Below, in pieces: positions 21,001-30,228 of a DNA stretch of 30,556 bases. A program made the position numbers and the translations under genes. Within the stretch, counting starts at the first letter, position 1; each line of letters opens with the position of its first letter. The stretch spans positions 133,751 to 164,306 of the forward strand of contig NW_004457373.1 of the NCBI RefSeq assembly GCF_000313135.1. The letters run 5' to 3'. This stretch comes from Acanthamoeba castellanii str. Neff. Its lineage: Eukaryota; Discosea; Longamoebia; Acanthamoebidae. The notes beneath the pieces were generated by a model. It searched no databases and was not told the DNA's origin. It saw nothing but the letters and a program-made list of their open reading frames with translations.

Positions 21001-21286
21001 ATCGTGCCACGGGGGAGGACAAGACAGACAATGGTGAGACTGAGATAAAACATAAAATAAAAAGAATAATAGAAAATAATAAGTATAAGTAGTAGAAGTG
21101 CATTGGGTGGCGTACACTGGTGCCGCCCATATCTTTGGCCGCGACGCCAGAGGCCTCTATCACTGTAAGATGGATAAGATGAGATTAAAATGGCCAATTC
21201 CACTCGGGGATTTTGGAACGAGATGATCATCGGGCCGTGGCAGCAAAGGTACCTTTTATCGTCAGCTTGGCCTGGGTAAAACTCAT
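18058..21286 (-). CDS. AGC-family Ser/Thr kinase with N-terminal C2 domain
   Basis: Eighteen exons: 21253-21286, 21116-21162, 20925-20990, 20795-20823, 20618-20692, 20355-20494, 20179-20300, 19965-20046, 19751-19861, 19622-19686, 19426-19503, 19096-19308, 18960-18998, 18803-18871, 18695-18734, 18485-18570, 18306-18391, 18058-18217; all phases agree, product 513 residues. C2 domain at about residues 6-125: [32 protein letters not shown] and [15 protein letters not shown], with the Asp ligands for calcium present in loops 1 and 3. Kinase domain about 159-415: [11 protein letters not shown] (K187), YRDLKPEN, DFG (D299), [14 protein letters not shown] with the PDK1-site Thr at 316, and DWWSLG. 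C-terminal AGC tail includes DTSNVDKEF and a hydrophobic motif FAEFSY (S477), as in AKT/SGK/PKC. It should be recruited to membranes by Ca/phospholipid and activated by PDK1- and TORC2-type phosphorylation (known for AGC kinases; inferred here). No PH or C1 domain is visible. Confidence 0.93.
20501..20570 (+). repeat. (TGCGT)14 pentanucleotide array in a kinase intron
   Basis: Fourteen perfect TGCGT units on the plus strand, lying within the 123-nt intron 20495-20617 that interrupts the kinase C2 domain. Removing the intron restores [14 protein letters not shown], the expected C2 strand. The intron length is a multiple of three and stop-free, so retention would insert repeated NATQR. Confidence 0.95.
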
Positions 21287-21381
21287 CCTTCAAGGGATTG
21301 GCGTTGCCTCCTACGATGCACGCGAGTTCTTTTCCGTTGGACGTTCTTCGTTCCTCTGTCGCAGGGCTACACGTTGGTCGG
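21287..21381. promoter_or_regulatory. Very short divergent spacer, kinase / spastin
   Basis: Only 95 bp separate the kinase start codon (ATG complement at 21284-21286) from the ATG at 21382 of the spastin-like gene. If the spastin upstream in-frame ATG at 21316 is used, only 29 bp remain. Both transcripts must start inside this interval or inside the opposite gene. No TATA box was seen. Confidence 0.55.
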
Positions 21382-24300
21382 ATGCCAAACATTCCGCACA
21401 ATACCGAAAAACAAATTGCCTCCTATTCTTTCGCGCCATTTCGCGGCAACGTTGCGCCAAACACCCAACATAACTGGCGGCCGAATGAACTGACAGAGAG
21501 CCACATGCGCGGTGCTGCCCAACTGCTGATCGACATTTACCAACACATCAAGGTACGCCAAGCAGCAAAAGTTCTGAAATCGAGCGCAATTGAGCACTTA
21601 TTCTTTGCGAGGCACCAATTTCATTACTTACAAGAGGCCACCTCCCAGGGCGTGTTTATTGAAGAACCACAGCAACCCCCCACCCTTTGGAGCCTCATGG
21701 AAGCACTCTGGCATACACATTCGACCGTGATCATCTCCGTCGCTGTAGCTGCCACCCTTGCTGTGGCTGCTGCCGTGTGGAGCTTCGTACGTGGCGGCAG
21801 CAAGCAGAGCGAAATCGAGCATCTTAAAAGCCTACGGAGAAAATCGAGGGCACCCGCACAGCAGGCCTCGGTAAGCCCCAAGCGACCAGCCTCGGGCGTG
21901 CAGGCGCAAGCCAAGACGCTGCTTCAGTCCACGACGTACGTCTCCTTCAAAGCGGCACAAACGCAAGAAGTAGGAAAGATCTGACCTGCTTCACTACTCC
22001 GCGCAGTGAGAAGCTCAAAGTAGACGAAGCGCAGAAGCTTATCAATGAAGCCATGACGCAGGCTAGGGTCGCCAAGACCTGCAGAGGAAGCGAGAGGATC
22101 GCTGCCTTCCAGCAGGCCATGCAGCTGACTCAGCGCGTGCTCAGCTTCGCTCTCCCCACCGACGCCACGTACGCACTTTCCTTGAAGTCCGCGCTTACTC
22201 GCCACGCCCACTCCGCGCCTCAATACACCACCAACGCGGTTTACTTACTTGGCGCCATCGCTTGTGGGGCGTACAGCCTTAGGGAGCGCATGACCAGGTA
22301 CCACCACACGGCGCAGCAAGTACAGGAGTACTGCGAGAGCGCGGCCAAGGAGGCCTCGCCCAAGCAGCGCGAGAGCCCAGCACCGGCAAGGCCACTGTCT
22401 TCGCCCCCTAGGTCGCCGATCAAGCAGCAGGCGTCGCTCGGCACTCCTCCCTCTTCCTCCCCTCAAGGTATCTTCGCTTGCGCGTGCAACCCATGGATCG
22501 TAGTTTCGAATGGCGGGAAAAAGTAGCTGACTCCACATACTTGGCCTACAGAGCCTGCAGTCACTCCTCCTCCTGCTGCCCAATACAACGTTCCGGAATG
22601 GGCCTTCAATAGCGAGGCCGGTGATAAGGAGGACATGGCCGGTGAGGATGACCTCGACAAGCCGTGGTGGGAGCGAAGCGCCAAGGTGACCAGCCTCGAC
22701 GTGCGCAACAAGGAGAACTGTGCCAACTTCGATCCGAAGGTGGTCCCGGCGAAGAAGCTGTCACTGGCCACCGTCAAGCGGCTAGCTGCCAGCACTCCGA
22801 CCAAGCCGCGCGTGGCCAAGGACGCTGCGACCGCTACCCCGCCGCCCAAGACGACTGCCGCCAAGAAGCCCAGCAAAGCGGAAATGTACATTCCTTTGTC
22901 TCAGCCTCGATCCATGAGCGCGACCACTAAACGATCCGTGCATTCGTAATGTCGCAGTGCTTCGCCAGCGCCTAGTCGCACCAAGAAGGTGACCGCAACC
23001 GCCGCAGTTGCTACTCCTATTACGAGGAAGCGAGCTGAGCCTTCCGTATCCACCCCTGGAGCTACCAAGAGCAGGAAGAGCGCAGGTAAGCATCGCATCG
23101 ACGTGGCCTGGGACCGCGACAACGTTGAACATCTCACTCTGCGTTGCGCTTTCTCTCGCGCTGCCAACATCTTGCACGCAGACGGGAAGGAGAACAAGGC
23201 CAGCAAGCCCGAAGACGCTGCCGCGTCCGACGACCAAAAGCCCGGCGATGAGTCACTCAAAGGCGTGGATCCGCGCTTGGTGGAGTTGATCGAAAACGAG
23301 ATCGTGTCGGACTGCGCCAACGTTACCTGGGAGGACATCAGTACGTACTTGTCCGTACGGACTTGCTGCGCCTCGGCCAACGTTACCGTGCGGCTAACCA
23401 TCACACTGGCCCCACCAACAGTGGGTTTGCACGGAGCGAAGAAGGCGCTCAAGGAGATGGTCATCCTGCCGATGGAGCGACCGGACTTGTTCGGCGGCCT
23501 CTGCGAGCCCGCTCGCGGTACGCACACGCCAATCGTTCTCGCTCTCGTACTCGGGGGAGAGATTTTGCAATCTCACAGGACTCCTCGTGTTCCTCGTTAG
23601 GCTTGCTTCTGTTCGGGCCTCCCGGTAATGGAAAGACAATGCTTGCCAAGGCACTTGCCAACAAGTCTAAGGCCACCTTCTTCAACATCTCGGCGTCTTC
23701 TCTTACCTCGAAATGGGTACGTGGCACCGCTGATTGCCTCTCGTTGAAGCACTGGCGTTCGCGCTGTTTCCCCCCCCCACTAGTTGCTCACCCGGCAACG
23801 TATGAGCGCAGATTGGCGAGGGAGAAAAGTTGGTGCGCGCCCTGTTTGCGGTCGCCAACGCACGACAGCCTTCGATCATCTTCATCGATGAGATCGATTC
23901 CCTTCTTTCGTCGCGGTACTCTTGTTCTCTTCCTCTTCCATGCTCCGTCGGTCACCTTCAGCTGACGCCGTCCTCTTCTCTCGCACAACAGGAGCAACTC
24001 CGAGCACGAGGCGTCGCGAAGGTTGAAGAACGAATTCCTCATTCGATTCGATGGCGTCACCTCTGCCGGCCCAGGCGAGCGAGTCATTGTGATGGGTACG
24101 CCGCACCCCACCTCTACCCTCTCCGTCTCGCCGTTCGCTGGCTTATCATTATCCCGCTTTCTCATTTCCCAGGCGCCACGAACCGCCCGGAGGACTTAGA
24201 CGAGGCCGCGCGGCGAAGGCTCGTGAAGAGGATTTATGTGCCGCTGCCCGGAGCAGATGGACGCCGACACCTCATCAAGCACCTCATCAGGAACAATCAC

Positions 24301-24778
24301 GTGGCGCTCAGCGACAGGGACCTCGACGATCTGGCCCACCTGACCGACGGCTATTCGGGCAGCGACCTCACCGCCCTGTGCAAGGAGTCCGCAATGGAGC
24401 CCCTGCGAGAGCTGGGTACGTCGTCCCACCCCGCCGCCGGCACCACCTCCACCAACACACACACTCTGGTTCGTCGCAGATGAGAGTTGCTGATCTATAT
24501 ATCATCAAATCTTTGTCACTGTGACACTCTTCATTGTGCGCACAGGCGATGGCCTGAAGCATGTGCGAAAGGAGGACATCCGGCCGGTGTCAAAAGCTGA
24601 CTTTGTGCGCTGCACCAGAGGTACGCGCATCACTTACAGGTCAGAGACAACTGTCACAAGTTGCTTTCTTCAACTTACCCCCTTTCCTCTCGCGGGTGCA
24701 GTTGTACGTGCGTCTGTGTCGAAGGCGTCGCTGCAGGCCTTCGAGGACTGGAACGGCGAGTATGGTTGTACCGGCTAG
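21382..24778 (+). CDS. Spastin-like microtubule-severing AAA ATPase
   Basis: Hexameric AAA ATPase of the meiotic clade, predicted to sever microtubules. Fourteen exons: 21382-21552, 21649-21935, 22007-22168, 22298-22467, 22552-22885, 22958-23085, 23182-23340, 23422-23517, 23601-23716, 23812-23915, 23992-24095, 24173-24415, 24546-24620, 24702-24778; phases agree, 741 residues. Order: hydrophobic segment about 83-103 ([20 protein letters not shown]), like the membrane hairpin of long-form spastin; MIT domain about 153-225 ([34 protein letters not shown]); basic Pro/Lys/Ala linker, probably microtubule-binding; AAA core with [35 protein letters not shown] (Walker A, K514), SLTSKW pore loop, IIFIDEIDS (D567-E568), MGATNRP, RRRLVKR arginine fingers and [18 protein letters not shown]-terminal helix near FEDWNGEYG. 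The start is uncertain (ATG 21316 is in frame). Confidence 0.93.
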
Positions 24779-24927
24779 CATTGTTGTCCGTCCTGTTGTG
24801 AAACAAAAAATAAAGAAGAAAAGAAACAAAAAAGAAACAGCAAATAATTCCTCGAACAGCTGATGATGCAAAAGAAATTAAAGCACACAAGCAAAATCAA
24901 TACGCGACTGCAATCCGTACACAAAAG
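24779..24927 (+). other. Tandem spacer with AATAAA
   Basis: Region of 149 bp between the spastin stop and the next ATG. An AATAAA hexamer at 24809-24814, 31 bp after the stop, is a candidate polyadenylation signal. The rest is A-rich. Confidence 0.5.
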
Positions 24928-27760
24928 ATGGAAAAGATATACAGAGAGGGAGGACGGAAGAAGAAGCGCGTGAACGCGCACCGCTCGAGGCCCATCCTCT
25001 TCGAAGCAGAGTCCGAAGAAGAAGAAGAGTTCGAGCTCGAGGTAGAGGTTAACAACCCCAAAAAGAACTGGACGTGTGCCGCGTGCACGTTTCGCAACAA
25101 GTACTCCTCTTCCTTCTGTACCCTGTGCCACCAGGGTAGGTTCACCCCCTCTAACGTGTTTTTTTGGTGGACGGATGTAGATACTTTTTGATTACAAACC
25201 AACCCATTCACATCTGATCTACAACGTTGAATCCTGCATGGCCTTTCCAATAGATCGCTACCAACAGTCGGAAAGCTCTCAAGAAGAAGAGGAGGAGCAG
25301 GGCGCCCTGCAATCCGAACTTCGGACGGTGCGCCAGCGTTTGGTGCCGAAGAAGAAACCCGACCACAACCCTTTCCGCGCCAAGAAGCGAGCACTCGACT
25401 CGCCGCCATCAACCCCCAAGAAAGCGTTGGTCCGCCTGGCAACGGCAAAGGCTACGACCACGACCACGGCCACTGTCACGTCGCCGTTCGTGTTTGGCGC
25501 GCCGCCGTCCTTGTCATCTACCACACCCGGCGGCCTCTTCGGCGTGTTTGACTCCTCAAAGATGGTGATCAAGTTCACCGGCGGCAGCGAAAACGAAACC
25601 ATGAAGCAGGAGAAGAAGGAGAAAGAGAAGAATAAAGAGGAAGAGGAGGTGGAAGAGAGCACTAGTGACAAGGAGCAGCACAAGGGCGCCCAGGCGGTGT
25701 ACGAGCTGTCCGTGCCCGAACTCGAGAAGCAGATCAAGGTGCGTGTGCGTGTGTCCTATGTCGTGTGCTGTGTCATGTGTGTCATGTATACATGCTTACT
25801 TTGGAGTGGAGCAGACGCTTGATCTGAGCCTGGTCTCGGTGAATGCCACAAAGGCGGACCTCACTGAGCGGCTGACCAGCGTTGAGGCCCAGATCACCGA
25901 CCTCACCGATCGCAAGACCCTCCTGCAAGCTCTGTACTCTTACACACACGACACACGACACACACGACACACACACACACGACTCACGCCTTTTTAATAG
26001 GGTCAAGATCAGGAAGGACAACGAGCGGCTGGAAAAGGAGGCAAACCGAGCGCAGCAGCGGAGGACCGAGGTGGAGGACGCGATCGCGCAGGCGCGCCGC
26101 GAGCTCGAGGCACTGAGCCTCGAGAGGGACCAGCGCACTGAGGAGCTCGAGCGCGTCAAGCAGGAGAAGATCGAGATCAAGCAGCTGGCCGCCAAGAAGA
26201 AGGAAGTCGAAGGTGCGTACCGCCTCTCGCACTATCTTCACCGTCTGCCGCGTTCTTATCGTTGCGTGTCGTGTTGCGTGTGTCGTGTGTCGTGTCGCGC
26301 ATCAGATTTGGCGTCGGAGCTGGAGAGCAGGAAGACGGCGGCGGATGCGCTGCGGGCGCGGCTGGAGGAGGCGGAGACCACCCTCGCGGCCGACCGGGAG
26401 AGTCTCGACGAGGAACGGCAGGCCCTGGCCGAGGAAAAGCTCAAGATGAACAACCTCCAGGAGTTTGCCTCGCGCAAGGTACCTTGCCACCGCACGCTCA
26501 CGTAGCCCCGCGCGCAACGGTGGGCCGCAGTGCTCACCACCTGTGCGTGTCATGTCGTGTGCGTGTGTCGTGTGGCGTGTGTGTCGTGTGTACATGTGCT
26601 ACGTGTGTCGTGCGCGCAGGTGAAGCTCAACGTCGGTGGCACCTACTTCCAGACCTCCCTCACCACGCTTACCCAAGTGCCCTCCATGTTTTCTGGTAAT
26701 CGCTCTTTTCCAGAATCTGTGTTGCGTGTGTGCGTCGTGTTCGTTTTTTGTGCTCAAGCAACTTTCTCTCTCTTTCTTTTGTGTGTCCTTCACCAGCCAT
26801 GTTCAGCGGCAAGTACCGGATGGAGGCCGACGAAGACGGCTGCTATTTTATCGGTATGTTCTGCCTAATACGCACGCCTCTTATATATTCCCCTTTTCCG
26901 CAGTTGTTTGTACAAACCAGGAAAACAAACCAACCAACGTGAGCACGTCCATGGCCTAACACTTCACCCTTTCCCCCTTGGCCCACCACCCCATTCCACA
27001 CACCACTGCGCAGACAGGGATCCGACGCATTTTCGCTACGTGCTCAACTTTCTCCGGGACTCGCGCATCGAGGTACGCGTCGCCGCTCGTCTGGGTCTCG
27101 TGTCGTGTCGTGTTATGTGGTGGGGTCGTGTATCGTGATGGTGTGGCAATCGATGGTGACGACGATGATATGCCCATCGGGGTTTCGAGCGACTGGATTG
27201 ACGCGCCGGAAACCGGATCTCGGTTGCTGAAGACGATGAGCTCATGTGTACGTGTGCTCATGCGGGGAGCAGGTGCCCGTGGAAGGAAGCAAGGCCCTCG
27301 TGCGGGAGCTGCTGGCCGAGGCCGAGTTCTACCAGGTGGAAGGGCTCATCGCCCTTCTCGCCCCTGATGATCACGACGCGGCCTCCGGCGGGGGAGCTCC
27401 CCCCTTCGCCTTCACCTTCTCGAGCTCCACGCCCGTGCGGCAGTTTGGCGGGCACGTCACCCACCTTGCCCCTCTGAGTCGCTCTTTCGCTTTCGCTTTC
27501 GTTCTTTTCTCCTTCTCTTTCTTCGTTATCTGTAGCGTGCTGGTGATCCCTCGCGCCAGCACCTCAGCCACCATCTGCCTTCTCCTTTTTCTGGTTTATT
27601 GCTACTGCGGCGCACGCCTGCTGACGTAACTCTCATCACGTACAACGCGGCGCACAACACAACCAGACCGAAGCCGCCGCCGCCGCCGCCTTCCACGAGC
27701 TTTGGCGCCAGCACCGTCCCCTCGTCCACCACCCGCGTTCACTCCCGGCCCTACATTTGA
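24928..27760 (+). CDS. RanBP2-type zinc finger, coiled-coil, KCTD-type BTB protein
   Basis: Ten exons: 24928-25135, 25254-25738, 25815-25933, 26001-26212, 26306-26478, 26620-26695, 26797-26853, 27014-27072, 27273-27455, 27536-27760; phases agree, 598 residues. Domain order: basic/acidic N-terminus (EGGRKKKRV, SEEEEEFE); RanBP2 zinc finger at about 46-69 (NWTCAACTFRNKYSSSFCTL fits W-x-C-x2-C-x3-N-x6-C-x2-C); basic linker PKKKPDHNPFRAKKR with an NLS look; FVFGAPPS...GGLFGVF, resembling sparse FG motifs; acidic Lys/Glu stretch; coiled coil about 230-398; then a T1/BTB domain about 400-490 (VKLNVGGTYFQTSLTTL, AMFSGKYRMEADEDGCYFID, RDPTHFRYVLNFLRDSRIEV, LLAEAEFYQVEGL). KCTD proteins oligomerise through this domain and often recruit cullin-3; RanBP2 fingers bind Ran, ubiquitin or RNA. 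The role here is unknown. The last exon and its GTCACC donor are the weakest part: an unspliced reading would end at 27629. Confidence 0.82.
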
Positions 27761-28143
27761 TGGTGCCGTCGGCACACAACGCGGTCTGGGGCGTGCAGTG
27801 TTGGGACTGTGCCAGCGTTGTGGTGTAGGGGGAAAGGTGGTGGACAACTTCAGTGAAAGCGAACAAAGGGGTTATCATTAATGAAGAACAGGTGGAGATC
27901 GGTCCACAAGCTTTGAAAAGGAGAAGACCCGCGCCTTTTTTTATCCTCCTCTGTTATTGGTCGCACCGCTCTGCCAATTTCCTTTTCAAGGCCAACTTGG
28001 CGAGGTGCAAGCCAATTGCAACGTAGCACACAAAACGTAATGTCACCAACAAATAAAAACAAATAAACATATAAATTAGTTGGGGCCAAGGACAGAACAG
28101 AAACAGATCCACTCCGCCCACTGTTCACGCAGTTATCACGTCT
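27761..28143. other. Convergent intergenic region
   Basis: Region of 383 bp between the stops of the KCTD-type gene (+) and the GATA gene (-). Short open frames only. An AT-rich stretch at about 28040-28080 (AATAAAAACAAATAAACATA on the plus strand) could carry 3'-end signals. Nothing else recognised. Confidence 0.5.
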
Positions 28144-29718
28144 TCAGTTCAACAGAAAGTTGACACTCGCCCGGTGGTGTGTCGCGGCCTGGTGGTGGTC
28201 TTCTTCGCCTTCACTGCTGCTGCTACTGCTGCCGCTGGAGTTGACGTGTCTGCTCTTCTCGCCGCTCAACTCGGGCGACTGCTGTGCTGGCGTCTTGTGC
28301 TGGATCTTGGCTCGCTTGTTGCTGTTGCTCCGCTTCTGTTGCTTCTTGTTGGTCTTCCGATGCGCCGGGTGGTCGCTTCCACCCTGTGCCGCCGCCAACA
28401 GCGCGCGCTTCTTTTCCTCCTTCTTCCGCTTGCGCATGTAGCGCATCCCGCACGCATTGCACAGCCTGGTTGCGCAGGTGGTATGTAGTGTGAGGCGCGT
28501 GCCGTGTGCCGTGTGCGTTGTGCGTTGTGTTGGGTGTGTTGGCAGGCCATTGGGACACGTACGTGGAGCTGCCCATGGGTCCGCTGCGCCACTGTACTCC
28601 AACGTCGGCACAAAGACGAACAGGTGTGAGCAAGCCCCAAACTCGCAAGAAAGATGCGGCGCACAAGGCGCAAAACTAAAAAAAGGGTGCGTGCTGGGGA
28701 TCAAACCTGGATCGACGACTCGCGGCCGCACTCAACACACACTCGCGGGGCGTGGAACGACACCCCGAGAGGCAAGCCCCGCAGCTCTACGTGGGGGTGG
28801 GTTCGTCGTGTGTTTTTTGTGTGCTGTCAGCGTGTGCGTGTGCGTGTGCTGTGCGCATCTTTTTTGGCGTTTGATGCGCACCTGGGCTGCCCAAAGTTGG
28901 CGACGAGGAGTTGTTGTTGATCAGCTCTAGTAGTCCACTCGCGATAGCGGCCGGGACGGGGTTGTTGTTGTTATGGTGGTGGCTGGGGTGTGGTCCGTGG
29001 ACCGACGAGGCGGAGGTGGCGGAGGTGGGCGGCGGGAGAGGGGTGGAGGGCCGGGGCGAGGACATGGGCGACGAGGCCGACGAGGGCGACGGGCAGGAGA
29101 AGTTCAATGTCGACGAGGCCGAGTGGCGCGGCACGGAGGAGAGCGAGCCCGGCGCGGACATGTGGTGTTGCGTTGAAGAAGAAGACGACGAGGGCGAGAA
29201 GGTGGTCGATGTGGACATCGATGGACAGAAGGTGGTGGCGTGACCCAACGGGGCTGCTGGCGACCAAGTCGAAGAAGGAGAAGAGGTCGACGACGTGGAG
29301 GACATCGAAACCGAGGTGGAGGCTTGGAGTTGGCCGAAGAAGAAGCCGGCGGCGGTCAGGCTCTCCCGGAGCGACGCGACATCCTCCGGTCGAAGATGTC
29401 CGCCGGCTTCACTTGCGCGCCGACTCGTCTGGGCCGCGTTCTCGCACACCAGGGACAGCTGGCAGCCGAGAGCGAAAGCGTGAGTGAGTACCTAACTTTT
29501 GCTGGCCATAGATGACAGAAGAAAACGAAAGCGAAAGCGAAAGCGAAGAGGATCAAAGAGCGAAAGCAACACTCCGCTTGGTACTGGTGAGTGTGTAATA
29601 CCTGGAGCAAGAGGAGTTTGGTTGTAGGTGAGGGCGCAGGAGATGATGCTGGCGGTTGTTGGGCGAGTTGAGGGAGATGGGTCATGGTCTGTGGATGCGG
29701 TGGCGGAGAAGAAGACAT
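28144..29718 (-). CDS. GATA-type zinc-finger transcription factor
   Basis: Nuclear DNA-binding protein predicted to recognise GATA sites. Five exons: 29602-29718, 28882-29458, 28707-28786, 28563-28591, 28144-28465; phases agree, 374 residues. The single GATA finger at about residues 248-273 is assembled from three exons: VCVECGRESSIQ, then WRSGPMGSS from a 29-nt exon, then TLCNACGMRYMRKRKK. The pattern is C-x2-C-x18-C-x2-C with the canonical WRSGP and LCNACG, as in animal and fungal type IV fingers. The region before it is Ser/Thr/Pro-rich low complexity (SSTSSTSSPSSTWS, HHHNNNNP), likely an activation region; after it comes a basic Lys/Gln tail and a Ser/Glu/His end. Start taken at MSSSPPPHPQTMTHLPQL; an upstream exon cannot be excluded. 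Confidence 0.88.
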
Positions 29719-30228
29719 TGGGTTGTGTCGCACTAGTGACCGGAGACCACGCTCGCTTGACCGGAGACGCTGCCGAAGAGAAAAAAGAAGAAGTGAACAC
29801 CGGCGCGCTGTACTAGGGGTCCGCAACTGTGGCCGGAGAAGAACGGTCGTCCGCGCAAAGAACGAAAATGCCACGTCGGAGCTGTGTTGGTACGAAGAAG
29901 ACTCGCCCACCAGGTGGAAGTTCTGTCGTTTTCGCTTTTGGCCTAGCGCTCCGGAGGTAAATACCGGGAAAGTGACCCCGCCCCAAAGCCCAAACACAAT
30001 ATTCCCTATTTCCCTGTTGCTGTCCACCACTTTTCTTGACTATGCGATCCAACCAATCGTGACGTGCAAAGGGAGCCAATTCATCAGCTCTATTGGAACC
30101 TCGGAAGCCGGTTGGTTGCGCGGAATCCCGTGCTTCTCGTTCTTCCCCGGATTAATCTCCAGCCACTTGGAGGTTTAGTAAAAGGCCGACGGTCGCTTTG
30201 GTTGGACCTAGATGAGTGCTGCCCACAC
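29719..30228. promoter_or_regulatory. Region upstream of the GATA gene
   Basis: About 510 bp. The GATA gene promoter should lie here. Overlapping ORFs on both strands (+ up to 30178, - 29813-30079) look like chance open frames: no recognisable domain or good splice context. An open plus frame begins at 30040 (see the next entry). Confidence 0.35.

Noticed and set aside
20065..21117. 350-residue minus ORF containing NATQR repeats as a protein
   Set aside because: It reads across six kinase introns. Correct splicing restores the C2 domain and kinase motifs, so the repeat is intronic.
27456..27629. C-terminal membrane segment of the KCTD-type protein (FAFAFVLFSFSFFVIC)
   Set aside because: The hydrophobic stretch is the pyrimidine tract of an intron ending CTGTAG. 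Splicing gives a phased final exon ending at 27760, though this junction is only moderately supported.
28679..28765. tRNA-like element on the minus strand (B-box-like GGTTTGATCCC, then CACCC and a T7 run)
   Set aside because: The T stem does not pair, there is no convincing A box or cloverleaf, and the bases overlap the coding GATA Cys exon and its intron donor.
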